Source: Mucor racemosus
Lineage: Eukaryota > Mucoromycota > Mucoromycetes > Mucorales > Mucoraceae
Length of the DNA: 64,000 bases
Assembly (NCBI GenBank): GCA_027405735.1
Contig: JAPEHQ010000011.1
Location: 744,001 to 808,000, forward strand
Direction: 5' to 3'
The position numbers and the translations under genes are program-made. The notes beneath the pieces were generated by a model, which was not told the DNA's origin, did not search any database, and saw nothing but the letters and a program-made list of their open reading frames with translations. Of the stretch, positions 23,739 to 35,003 are shown one piece after another (the first letter of the stretch is position 1; every line of letters begins with the position of its first letter).

Positions 23739-24071
23739 GCATAACGTTCTTCTCTCATTTTTTTCATCATAAAAAATAAAGTATAGAACATCTCTTTTTT
23801 TTTCTACAGAATTTTAATTTGATTTGGGTTTTGATTTATAGTAGGGATTAATGGTTATTTTAGGAGAGAGACAAAGTGGAAATATTGTTTTATTGGGATA
23901 CGCTTATGTAAATTAAACAATATTTCCTTTATTGGTGGAACTATCATCATTCTCTGATCCCGTCAATTAAATTAAAAATTAAGGGACAATGTGCACACAC
24001 ATAAATATAAAGCATAAAAAGAGGGTTTATAGTTTTAACATCCTTTTCCTTTATCACAAACCTACACCATA

Positions 24072-24770
24072 ATGGAAGACATACTATTTTTCAACACAAT
24101 CGTTATCTGGACAAGAAGTGTTGTGCTTATATTATCAATATTGGTTGTCGTTATATCGCTTAGTATATACAATTACAATGCAATTCCTGTATTTTCACTA
24201 TTAGAAGAAGATGCCACAAATATTGTTATCAAAGGACATCAAATAATCTATGACATGATTCAAGACAGAAGATTAATTGCAACTCTTGTGGCAGCTCAAG
24301 CATCCATTTTCTGTCCTTTATTCCTGCTCATGAGTTCATGTAACACATCAACTAGTTGCTTTGAATACATCACAAGAAGAACACGATCATCTATTGCATT
24401 ATCTACCACTGAAATTTGGCGTGCGATTATTGAACAGTTTTGTCAATTTTTAATGCCACTAGGTCTTGCCATGAGTTGGATGTTTTGTATTACATTTGAT
24501 CAAAGAACAGAAGCTGCTTTAATTGATCAAAATATGATGGGATTAAAGTTTTCAGAGGGTATTAATAGTTGCATACTAGCAATTTATGTAGTAGATAGAC
24601 TCAAATATATAATCATAACGGTGCTGGTGATGGAAGTATTAGCAATTTGGTTATCGTCTTATAAATATGCAACTATTCTGTTCAACGAACAATACCAACA
24701 CCAAGGCATTCGACTAGACGAAGATGATGCAGATGTTGAATTTACTGGTATGGTATCAGTCTTGGCATAG
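24072..24770 (+). CDS. predicted multi-pass membrane protein, unrecognised
   Basis: Single exon, 232 aa. Four hydrophobic segments are seen at about residues 12-35, 75-95, 130-148 and 180-200, with short polar loops and an acidic C-terminus (LDEDDADVEF). No catalytic motif or family hallmark is recognised. The layout recalls small four-TM proteins, but no assignment is made. After the TAG stop the same frame continues with an acidic tail (EEDEEDCDEAYNRR, 29 codons) to TAA. This could be a lost extension or chance. The ATG was chosen because it is the first in frame, downstream of a TATAAA-like region. Confidence 0.65.
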   Translation: MEDILFFNTIVIWTRSVVLILSILVVVISLSIYNYNAIPVFSLLEEDATNIVIKGHQIIYDMIQDRRLIATLVAAQASIFCPLFLLMSSCNTSTSCFEYITRRTRSSIALSTTEIWRAIIEQFCQFLMPLGLAMSWMFCITFDQRTEAALIDQNMMGLKFSEGINSCILAIYVVDRLKYIIITVLVMEVLAIWLSSYKYATILFNEQYQHQGIRLDEDDADVEFTGMVSVLA

Positions 24771-24964
24771 GAAGAAGACGAGGAAGATTGTGATGAAGCA
24801 TATAACAGAAGAAATTTAATGAAATTTAATGAAACCTTATCTATACATACAAACATATAATACATAATAAATACGCATAAATACGCCTTTTGCATATAGT
24901 TATTATTTTATTCATTTCTTGTCTTTCTTTTTCCTGTTAAAGGTTTATTTTACAGACATTCAAA

Positions 24965-25260
24965 ATGAGTATCCAATTTACTTACAAATATGGACAAGGC
25001 CATATCATTGATGAGGAACTGTTCGCTATTGAAACCATGAGTTTTCATACTCACTTTTTAAAGAATAAGCCTCCAGGAAGATGTTTTAATCCTGCGATAC
25101 ATTTATGGTTTGGTCAAAGAAGGAAATTTCTGCAATAGTTGCAGCGCCTACAACTAAAGCGAACATAATATCAATTTTGGGTGCAATATCCGCCACTGAT
25201 CACTATCATTTCTGATAGTGCGAGGACGTTTGGTGTTACTCCTTCACATTTGATTCATGT
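24965..25260 (+). pseudogene. Tc1/mariner-type DDE transposase relic
   Basis: Read across a frameshift, the sequence shows FAIETMSFHTHFLKN, then WSKKEISAIVAAPTTKANII and SILGAISATD, in the order found in the middle of Tc1/mariner-like DDE transposases (D-E-x-S-F-x-x-x ... W-S-x-K-G ... L-G-A-I-S). The first catalytic Asp position is not preserved, a stop and frameshift separate the two parts, and the rest of the protein and the terminal repeats are missing. It is a dead fragment. Confidence 0.6.
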
Positions 25261-25411
25261 TTGGAAGTGGGATCTCGCTTGATTTCTTGCAAGATGAGTC
25301 AGTTTTGTTGTCTTGCAATATAGCCTTAAACTCCCGGAATCTACCCATAATACTATTTAGCCTATCCTTAAAATACAATTAAAATTAGATATTTACTAAA
25401 AAATTATAATT

Positions 25412-25666
25412 TTGATCAAACTTATATTTTTTCAGAATCTACCAAACGTTGAATTTGACGCTCCTAATATTCTTCAAGCTTTGCGCGGCCCTAACCCGCC
25501 TATTACTAGAGCTGTCAAGATGGATACCTGCAAGCGACTTAAAGTAATTAATTCAAAAAATAAAGAATCGTATTTTACTGTTGGGCGCGACATCATTTTG
25601 CCAAAAAGTGTACATACCATCAACACTATATTTGTTAGCAGAATTTTATTAGCTATATTTCCCTGA
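25412..25666 (+). other. isolated ORF fragment, unknown origin
   Basis: Open frame after a possible acceptor (TTTTTTCAG at about 25428-25436): NLPNVEFDAPNILQALRG..., ending at TGA. The composition looks protein-like, but there is no start, no partner exon and no recognised motif. It may be a piece of an old gene or transposon next to the transposase relic. Confidence 0.3.
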
Positions 25667-25883
25667 ACCTGCATATAATACTTGCTTGTGCAAGTATATC
25701 AAATTGAGTAATAGATAGGTTGGTGGTTGCACAGACAAAAGGTAAAATCCATCATGCAGCACCTATTCGTCCAAATCATGAGTACAATTTAAATATCAAT
25801 TGTTCCATCCATCTACTACGAGAAATGAGATTTTGTTTTCTCTTTACCAAGATATTTCCCTTGTTTCCTTTATATTTAATATA

Positions 25884-27845
25884 ATGACTAATATTGATAC
25901 ATTAAGTCTTCTGGGACGAAAATACATATTTTCCGTTGTTAGTATAACAACTGCTATCACCATATTGTATTCAACATATAGATTCGTCTCTTCAGCTAAT
26001 AATGATAAACAGAAAAAAGAGAAATCTCATATCATTACAGAAATTCCTACTCCAGGCTCACGTTATCCTTATGTTGGTCATATGCTCGCTTTGGGCGATG
26101 CTCCCAGTAAAAAATTAGTCGAATGGCACAAAGAATTAGGTCCTATTATTAAAGTCCACATGGGAAAGCAGATTTGGGTTTTAGTAGACGATCCAGAGTT
26201 GGCTCATAGAATATTCGTCACTCATGGCGCTGAAACATCCTTTAGACCTTATTCAACATATGCATCAGAGCATTATAGTTTCAGAGGAAAGTAAGTAATT
26301 CAATTGATTGATTTTGCGTACTCCATAATTGAAAATAAATCCAGGGGTATTGGGTTTGCTCAACCAGGGCCATCATGGAACAAAAATCGATCTGCAGGTA
26401 ATAGCAAGCCAAACCCCACCTTATGTAACAGCCAACTCATTTCATGGATAATTAGTTATATCTATATTGGCACCAAAGCAAATCGAGACGTACATGGATT
26501 CTATAAGCCATGAATCATTCGAGTTGGCAAATCGTTTAATGCAAGCAACAGAGCAATACGGTAGCGTTGATCCAGTTCAACATTTCATGTTACAATCTCT
26601 AAATGTAATTTACAAGGTTTGCTTTGGTGGAAGGTTTGAGACAATTGATGATCCCAGGTTTCATGAATTGAGCGATTTGATAGAGCGTACTATGACCCTT
26701 GGTGGGATTGAGAATGATTTGGCTAGTTTCTTGCCAATTCTTTCAATTATAGATTATTTTGCTGGTTCACAAGTGAAAATGAAGAATTTCATTAAGACTA
26801 AACGAGATCCAGTTTTTAAAAGGCTTTTGAAAGAAGCAATGCTTAGAGAGGGTTCTAATGTTGTCAAATCGCTTGAAGAGCATAAATATGATTTCGATGA
26901 AGAAGAGAAAATTGTGCTCATGTGTAAAGTAATTGACTATATTTATAGTATTAACATTAACTTCAATTCGTAATTATATAGGCGACATTATCGCAGGTGG
27001 CACTGATACTACAGCAACTAGTTTATCATGGAATTTTGCAATTTTATCTCATTATCCAATAATACAACAAAGAGCAGCTGAAGAAATTGATAGTTTTATC
27101 AAAACTCATGGCCGTGTACCTCAATTTAAAGAACGCTTAGAGGTTCCTTATTGTATTGCGATTATCAAAGAAAGCATGCGTTACAGACCTACTAGTTCAT
27201 TTGGAATACCACATAGTGTCCAAGAAGACGGTAAGCATGTTGTAAATGCTTTACTGTGAATATGCATATACTGATATTTTAAAACTAGTTTTGATTGACA
27301 ACTTTATAATCCCAAAAGGAGCCATGTTAATATCAAGTATGGACAGCATGCACAAAAACCCTGAGAATTTCCCTCATCCAGACTCATATTCTCCTGAGCG
27401 ATTTTTGAACAATCTCAAAACAATGCATGCTTCTGCTAATGGTAAACTAAATGAACGTGATCATTTCAACTTTGGATGGGGAAGGTAATGTATTGGGAAT
27501 AAAGTTTGATAAACTACTTCCATTAACTGATTTTCATGATAACATATATAAAGACGTATATGCCCTGGAATATATTTGGTATGTTTGCATTAATGATATA
27601 TATTATTCGGCATGAATTAGCTAATCAACATATAACACTACTTGATATTTTAGGCAGAAGCCCAAATATTCAATGCATTAGTACAGGTTCTTGCTAAATG
27701 TACTATAGAAGCAGATGATGAACTAGGTTTACCTAATATTCAAGATTGTCGTAGTGGCGGTGTTACATCCATGACACTTCCATACAAATTGAAATTTATC
27801 AAACGTTCAGATTGCATGTTGGACAAGGACTGTAGTGATTATTGA
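25884..27845 (+). CDS. cytochrome P450 monooxygenase, membrane-anchored
   Basis: Seven exons: 25884-26290, 26345-26397, 26456-26923, 26982-27230, 27289-27484, 27554-27578 and 27654-27845; 529 aa, phases checked. There is an N-terminal membrane anchor (about residues 14-36), then the Pro-rich hinge TPGSRYPYVGHM. The I-helix motif AGGTDTT, the K-helix ExxR (KESMRYRP), the PERF motif and the heme-binding FGWGRRICPG follow in order. All catalytic landmarks are present, so the gene appears intact although its exons look scattered. Exon 6 is a 25-nt microexon encoding the heme Cys (R-ICPGIYL). P450s oxidise small molecules using CPR-supplied electrons at the ER. Substrate is not predictable; similarity to the fungal CYP509 group is only an impression. 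Confidence 0.92.
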
Positions 27846-28109
27846 TAATATAAGCGCAACATGACATGAATGTTCGAACAGAAGTTTATCAAATTTATGA
27901 TAATATTTTTAATTCTTAATAAGCAATATTAAATTAATTTTTACGCAAAAACTCGGTGGAAATATAAAACTGCATTGTAATTTTTTTTAGTGAGCTGGGC
28001 ATTGTAATCGCGATTTTAATAGTATCACTAAACTTACCAAAAAACTTCATTTTTTGTGATAGAATTTTATAATAAAAAATACAAGCATACACTTCAGTTA
28101 CTAGGAATT

Positions 28110-29110
28110 AATACAATATTCTTTTTTTTTTATTTGTCGTTTTCAACAACGTATAATAAATCCTTTGAAAATCTGATATTGAAATTTCACAGCTTAAAAT
28201 TAGTTTTTTGAGTCAATATATCTCAATGGGAAAGCAAGCTACAACATTTTGCAAATAATAAAACTTGTTTGTTTTAACATGTTCTATAACATAGTTGAGT
28301 ATCAAAGAAATTTCAAATTTTACATTTTTCATGTTTTCTTGAATTAAATAGCGAAAACAGAAGAAACATTTATGTTTTTTACGCCTATATAATAGTACTA
28401 ATTGACATCTATCAGTTCAATTTTATTCTTTGAAAAAATATTCATTTTTGATAGAGAAAACATCAATTTAAGGAAATCCTTGATTTGATTCTCAAATTCT
28501 CAAAAATTTCCCTTATGATTGGTCATCCTTAAAATCCAAAATCCAAAAAATTGAGAGAAAAACTTGATTTTCTCCACGAAAAATGTAGCTACAATTGCAA
28601 TTAATACCTCAATCTGTAGATATTAGTTTGAAGTATCATATAAAAAAATCATATACTATAAGTTAGTTTAAAAAGTAACGTATTCAGCCCAAAAATCGTC
28701 ATTTTTTCTTACTCAATTTGCTACAGATTTTATTATAGAAATTCTTTAGTAATCCATACCATTCGATTTAGAAAAAAAATATTCATCTAAAACATTTAAT
28801 GCACCAATTCAACTTACTATGTATTTTTTCGTTTATTTTACATTTGTAATTTTTTGATGTATTTTTATGGATTTGCATCAAATAGTTTTAAACCCCAGAT
28901 TCCATTTTTGGACTTTGTGCTTCTTTCTGAAAGCTTCTGATATCTGAAAGCACCAGGAGCCATTCTGATTGATGAAACCTCAAAAAAATAGTATGGGAGT
29001 AAACCTGAGATTCTATAGAATTACATTACAGAGATTATACGTTTTCAGAATGTATGAGTGAATAGAATAAATCCTTTAAATGTGTGGTATTGAACTTTTA
29101 GTGTTTAAAG
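28110..29110. repeat. dispersed repeat family R, 0.9-kb unit subtype (copy 2)
   Basis: Aligns with 2090-3130: AAAGCAAGCTACARCATT, then CTATAACATASTTGAGTATCAA, TTTTCTCCACGAAAAATGTAGC and ACTATGTATTTT. The same 40-bp motif (AATAAATCCTTT...TCTGATATTGAA) again marks both ends, near 28155 and 29070. No coding sequence. The flanks 27846-28109 and 29111-29687 show nothing recognised apart from the uS10 promoter. Confidence 0.6.
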
Positions 29111-29687
29111 ATTGCTATAATATTCATCTATGCTCTTTTAAAGACAATTGAGCTATTGGCATATTACGGTTGATCAAGCTCTTGACCTTGATTAAAATAC
29201 CTAAAATATCAGATTTGATGTGTCTGTATATGCAGCTTTTATAAATACAGATTAAATCCAAAATGTGAAATATGCTCTTTAATTGAAGAGCGTCTTGTCA
29301 CTCTTCCTCTCTTATTTCTACTATTAGTCTTAAGCGGCTTACTTCATGCATTACAAAAGATGTTGTGTATCGTTTACATCATTTATAATATTCTTATGAA
29401 TCACAAGTAATAAAGTGAAAAGGCTCATTCCTTAAGGTTTTAAATTAATAGAAAACAGATTTAATACATTTTGTTCTTGATGGGTGGGTGGCTTTCGCAT
29501 TCCTAAGCCAATCAAGAAAGATGATGGAACGACGGAAAAAAATTTATATCAACTGAAAATTTTTAAATCTTATGGCTCCTTCTTCATTTTAGCAAATTGA
29601 CTTAGTCACCGCTGGTATGATAATGTATAATAGTTTTATAGGTTTAGCTTATTAACGATTCAATATAGAGAATTCATAATTATTAGA

Positions 29688-30171
29688 ATGTCCTACGTCG
29701 CTAAGAACTCTACCCAAAAGCCTGGTCTTGAGGAACAAGATCAACCCAAGTAAGTTTCTTGCTGTTGTAATGAAATACGTGGTTAAAATTAATATTTTCA
29801 TTTAGGATCCACCGTATCCGTATCACCTTGACTTCTCGTAACGTCAAGAACTTGGAAAAGGGTAAGTTTTTTTTTTTTCATTGAAAGAGAAAGACAAAAT
29901 GATTAACAAGTATAAAATAGTCTCTTCTGACCTTATTCAACGTGCCAAGGATAAGCAACTCAAGGTTAAGGGTCCCGTTCGTCTCCCTACCAAGGTTCTT
30001 CGTATTACCACCCGTAAGTCTCCTTGTGGTAACGGTTCCGAGACCTTTGATCGCTTCGAGATGAGAATTCACAAGCGTTTGATTGATTTGCACTCTCCCT
30101 CTGAGATTGTCAAGCAAATCACCTCCATCTCCATTGAACCCGGAGTTGAGGTTGAGGTTACCATTGCTTAA
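29688..30171 (+). CDS. RPS20: 40S ribosomal protein uS10 (S20)
   Basis: Exons 29688-29749, 29806-29861 and 29921-30171, 122 aa. The chain reads [18 protein letters not shown], then [40 protein letters not shown] and ends [13 protein letters not shown], the full uS10/S20e fold with the usual length. It is a structural protein of the small subunit at the head. Codon use is biased as in eL8. Confidence 0.96.
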
Positions 30172-31258
30172 AATATTTAATTATATTTTTTACAATCAAC
30201 AACAAATGCTCACCGTCTCGTATACGTGGCCAGGTTTTTTTTGTAATAAAAAAAAACATTTAAAAAAAAAAAAAAAAAACTTAAAAGGGAGCGTATTGTT
30301 GGGTGTCTTTTTTTGGTAATTGAGCGTGTGTTTTTCTTCTTAGAACCAAGAAATTCCAATTTTGTTTGTTTAAAATGAAAATATTTTGCATTTTCAGTTA
30401 ATTTTTGTTCTTTACAAGTTTGATTTATTAAATCAACCTTGTCAAACAACCAAACAGGATGAAGAGGAGTGTAAGAGCAAATTGTATTTGCCAGCCTCAT
30501 TGCACATTCTGGATCAATCCTTCTCACACTTTGTAAAGCGAACAACGAGGATCTTTGATCTTTGCTGTTGGCGTTGTGGCAAATTTGGAGATTGCCGACA
30601 TGGCAAAAGATCTTGAGTCAGTAGTGATGCTACAAATAATGACAACGCCTCAATGAGTTATATGAATAGCTTCAAGGGTAGGTGTGAAAAATTGTATCGT
30701 GTTTATTCCAACTAACGTGTAAACATTCATCATTTTTAGACCTAAAGCTCGCCAAATGGCCTATCCAAATCCAACATTAAAAAATAAAATAAAACAAATA
30801 AAATTTCTTTTTTTTTTTAAAAAAAAAAAACTAAATGATGCGATGATAAAGAAACCGTATCTCAATCTTGTGCATATGTAGAGCAACTTTCCTGTGATCA
30901 TCTTTTATTATAATGTACTATAAATAATATATACATCAGCGTTGAAGAATCTTCGGAAAATTAGCGTTAATGGGTGTACCACCATTGTTTTTTCACAAAA
31001 GTAATCAAGATTTACTAACGGTAGTTGATGAGTTACTTCTAGTGGAACATCATACCCATTTAAAAGTGATTCCTAAATGAAAAGGGCTGCTTGTAGTCTC
31101 TCAACTGTTTCACTGCATTGAGATGTTGCTAGTTATACGTATTTAAGGGGGGGGGGGCGTTGACCTAGGAGTAACAGATATCTACATCACATGTGATTCT
31201 GGTAATTCATTCGAAATAGAGAGAATAATATCATCAACAAACAAGTATTACCACATGT
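30172..31258. other. intergenic with low-complexity tracts and unclear ORF scraps
   Basis: A-runs at about 30247-30281 and 30811-30830, and a run of nine G at about 31147-31155. Between 30400 and 30770 several short overlapping frames (for example a stretch reading CCWRCGKFGDCRHGK) look partly protein-like, but none can be joined into a convincing gene. A decayed gene or transposon piece is possible. Confidence 0.3.
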
Positions 31259-31713
31259 GTGTATATAATAAAGCACACAAAGATAGGTCGAAACGTCAAC
31301 AGCATTATCAGACCGTATTCAATCAGATCAGTCAATTACATTCTTTCAGGACATACAAAATTGAAGATTTTGTCGCAGTCGCATCCCAAAGATTGCGAGA
31401 ATATTAGAAATTTTCAAACTATTACAACCTTGATAACTGGTAAGAATTCTATTAAAATTGATCTAATTGAAGTTTTATCCATACATACTTCACATCTAGG
31501 TCTACAAAACTAGACTTTAAATTGTACATCAAGAAAAAGAAAGCAATAATTGAAATCTCAAAGCGATTATTCTTAGATAGCAATAAATATAACTCTGCTA
31601 GTGAGGTTGTCAAGAAGAAATCACGCACTGATAAACATGTTCCCAACCCACCAAGGGATGTAGAAGCTGATCTAGGAGCTACAGTGATTGCTTTTGGTTC
31701 TACAAATTTCTGA
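31259..31713 (+). pseudogene. decayed transposon-like ORF, possibly TnpB/Fanzor-type
   Basis: Two pieces are joined by a possible intron ending CATCTAG at 31499: an upstream open frame and a downstream one reading STKLDFKLYIKKKKAIIEIS, then DSNKYNSASEVVKKKSR and ending GATVIAFGSTNF before a stop. A lysine-rich helical part, an NKYNS-like motif and a VIAFG(S/D)xxF strand resemble the C-terminal part of TnpB/Fanzor-like proteins reported from Mucoromycota. The catalytic Glu/Asp region and zinc ribbon that should follow are absent. The family assignment is tentative; it is clearly not a complete gene. Confidence 0.3.
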
Positions 31714-32581
31714 TCAAGCTACAGTCATAACTCGATTTAGTGAAATCAAAACTATGGACAACAAATAAGCTTGATATAAATAGTTAAATTTTACATTGAT
31801 AATTTTCTTTTTCTTTATCTATTCTAAATATAATAATGATATGCCAATTTTTCAGTTACAATATATCATTGAACAGGTCAAAACTTAGCTCAACATCTAA
31901 TAAAACTTTCAACCGCTCAATTGCATATACACTACAAGCATAGTTTGCAGGCTAAAAATGAACACCACATGAAAGACATAATTATTTTACACATATAACT
32001 CGACCAAAAAATTCATATTTGTGAATTCTAAGATTTTAGATGAGGTATGGTAAGGCAAAAAATCAAATTGAAATCATAATGGAGAAAAAATAGCAGCAAT
32101 ACATTTAATCAAGTCTATAAAATGGTAGTAATCATTTGGTATGCTTTTGAGTGCTAAAAATAGCCGCAAGCTACTAAAATTTAGCATTAAGTACTGATTT
32201 AGGCCAATTTTACTGAAATTCTTGCAATTGTTATGTATTCTGGTTAGGTTTAGATGCATTTAGTGATTTGATTTCAAGTTTTTTCGACACTCTGCATCTA
32301 GCAGCTTCAAGACAAAGTGTTGTATTGTGGTCAAAACATTGCGTACAAGCTCGAAAGTCGTCATTGATTGGATCGGTTTCCACGCCAAAGCTGAAAAAAA
32401 AAAGAAAAACCTCTCTACTTTAGGCAGATCTACAGTATATGTAATGAATAGCTAGCTACTCGGCATTTCAATAAACCCGTTATCCTCCTTTCTTTACCAA
32501 CCAAAATCTTTTGCTACTAGCAATTTCAGTAAACAATAAAATCTTCTTTTTCTGTTTTTTTTCATTAAAAAACAAAAGAAA
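31714..32581. other. intergenic, nothing recognised
   Basis: AT-rich; no ORF, repeat copy or RNA gene that I can support. The 3' end should contain the Tvp38-like gene promoter. Confidence 0.35.
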
Positions 32582-33857
32582 ATGACTTCTACCTCGGGTA
32601 TAGACACGACGAAAACAACACTAGACTCAAGTGATAGACTTTATGACAATACTACTATAAATTTATCAGATTTGGCACAACAGGAATCTTTATTATTACA
32701 AGAACATCAACATGAACCCACTACTGCAACAAATGCTGATATCGAGCTTTATCCAGAGCAACAATATAGACAGCCTTCACGTCTTGCGCAAATATCACAA
32801 CAACTTACTAAACGAAAGATAAAAGCATTTGTATACAATTGGCGTTGGTATTTGCTTTTTGCTGTTTTCCTTGGATTTTTCATTAGTTTTATTATTGCTC
32901 ATCGCCGTCAATTCTTTGAAGCATTAGAAATATTGAGTAATAAGTTATCAGACATGGGATATAGGCAAGTAAAAAGGGAATTAAAAAAAAAAAGAGATTA
33001 TGTATAACTAACTTTTATATAGTGGTTACATTCTCATGTCTGTTTTGATTTTTTCAAGTGCATTTCCTCCAATTCTCGGCTATGGCACATATCAAACTTT
33101 ATCTGGTTTTACATTTGGATTTTCAATTGGATTTCCCATTTCTTACTTTAGCGCCCTGACTGGAGCCATTGTTTGTTTCCAGTTATCTCGTACTTTTCTC
33201 AAGGCTCGTGTTGCTCGAACATTATCCAAATATCCCAACTTGGAAGCTGTTGTCAAGGCTGTAGAAAAGAAGGGGTTCAGGTTGTTTTTATTGATTCGAT
33301 TCTCGCCATATCCTTTTAATTTATTGAATGTCTTTTTCGCTGCTACCAATATCTCTCTGTTTCAATTTGCTGCAGGAACAGCTATTTCGTTGCTTAAAAT
33401 TGCATTGCATGTTTACATTGGTGCCAATTTAACTTCGTTTGCTAAGCATGTGTTGGGTGAAGATGCTGATTTGTCTGAAGCAGAACAAAGAGTCATGAAG
33501 ATTAGATTTGCTGCTGCTATTTTCTTTTCTTTGCTTGCCTTTGTGGTGATGGCTTATTTGTATAGAGTAGCTAAAGCTGCTGTTGCTGAAACAACAAACG
33601 CAGATGAAGAACAAATGTCATTTTTAAATCATCATGATGAAGAAGAAGGATTTTTAGATGCTGCAAATAATGAAGATGAGGAAGAGGAAGAGGAAGAACA
33701 TATTCGGAATAACAGCAATAGTCCTGTAGTTGTAGACGAACCTAGAGATAGCGTATCCTTGGATGCTTGGGATGCATGGGGAGATGATTCTGATAATGAT
33801 GATCATCAACAGCATGTTCAGCCTATAAAAAAGACGGCTATTGGTAAAGATGATTAA
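32582..33857 (+). CDS. Tvp38/TMEM64-family (VTT/DedA domain) membrane protein
   Basis: Exons 32582-32964 and 33023-33857, 405 aa. The N-terminus is polar (about 80 residues), followed by a first membrane span (WYLLFAVFLGFFISFIIAH). The VTT core carries SSAFPPILGYGTYQTLSGFT, a Gly-rich hydrophobic re-entrant region, and RFSPYPFNLLNVFFAATN. A final span (AAAIFFSLLAFVVMAYLY) precedes an acidic tail (EDEEEEEEEH). Tvp38 proteins are Golgi/late secretory membrane proteins, and VTT proteins include lipid scramblases. The only in-frame splice uses a GC donor (TATAG|GCAAGT, 32965) with acceptor TATAG at 33022, giving MGYSGYILMSV across the junction. The downstream GT at GCAA|GT shifts frame. Confidence 0.9.
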
Positions 33858-34775
33858 ATTTTTATCTTATTTATTTGTATATATATAAATTTATTGTTAT
33901 GTAATAAAAATTGATATCCTTTTTTTAAAAAAAGACCAATGTGAATTCCCACCCAAATTGACAGAATAGTCAGTATCATGGGAAATTGTCTCTAGTTGGA
34001 CAGTTTATGTGAAAATACCTCTTGTAATGGAGCGTTATGATACTGTTATCATGTATCATACCTGTTGTGCGACCAAGGGCGGACTACAGTGTAAACGGAC
34101 CCGTTTCTCTTTTTTACATGAATGGAACATCATACAACGCTATTTCAATGTTTACCATTTTGACTAATAAAAACTCCAAGGTAGCACTTGATATCATTGG
34201 TGGTAAATAAGGAGATAAATACGGCATATATATGTAAAAATAATCGATTCATATAGTATTTATGCTGATTATGATAATCTAGACACAACCCGCCTTTTAT
34301 ATGTTGATAAACATGTACAAATTTTATGTATGTATCGTCAACATTTAATATTTTGTATAAAAACCATCCTACTGATTACGATCGATAGTTGATTAGCGAT
34401 AGAGTTCTAACCATGTGTAAAAACACTGTAGCACGGATAATTATATTTCATTTCAATGGATCATTGACACACTCTAAACTTATAGTCTTTAGTACTACTT
34501 GGATGAGTAATAAACTTTTTTCTTTTGGATTTATATGGACAATTAAGCTTTCTTATCATTCATGCAAAAAAAAAAAAAAATCAATAAAAAATACGAGCAG
34601 ATCATAGATAATAAAAATAATACCAAGAGAAAGTTTTAGGATGTAATGTTGTGCATCGTAAGAAATTTAATGTGTAACAAACATTTTAGTATAAATGTAC
34701 TTAAACAAATCAGAACCGAAACTATAATTTTCTTTATCCTCTTCTACTTTCTCTTTTTAAATCATACAAAGAAAA
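33858..34775. other. intergenic, nothing recognised
   Basis: AT-rich, with short A-runs near 34566-34579. No gene, RNA or repeat-family copy identified. Confidence 0.35.
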
Positions 34776-34965
34776 ATGAGAAAATCAATTGTATTTTCAA
34801 CTTTGTTAGCATTTGGTTGCTATTTGGCTGATGCTAAAACTTATAATACCAAAGTTGTTATTCTTGGTGGTGGTGTCAGTGGCATCAGTGCCGCATTAAA
34901 TTTGACAGCTAATGGTATAGACGATATCATGATGGTTGAAGCTAGAGATACTTTGGGTGGTATGT

Positions 34966-35003
<38 letters not shown>

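Noticed and set aside
25800..27860. P450 locus as a pseudogene
   Set aside because: Single-frame reading shows several stops, but all fall in introns. Seven phase-consistent exons restore every P450 motif.
30386..30616. CCWRCGKFGDCRHGK as a retroviral-type zinc knuckle
   Set aside because: Spacing does not match C-x2-C-x4-H-x4-C and no gag-like context is present.
34080..34130. CAGTGTAAACGGACCCGTTT as a DNA-transposon terminus
   Set aside because: No matching inverted copy or TA duplication nearby.
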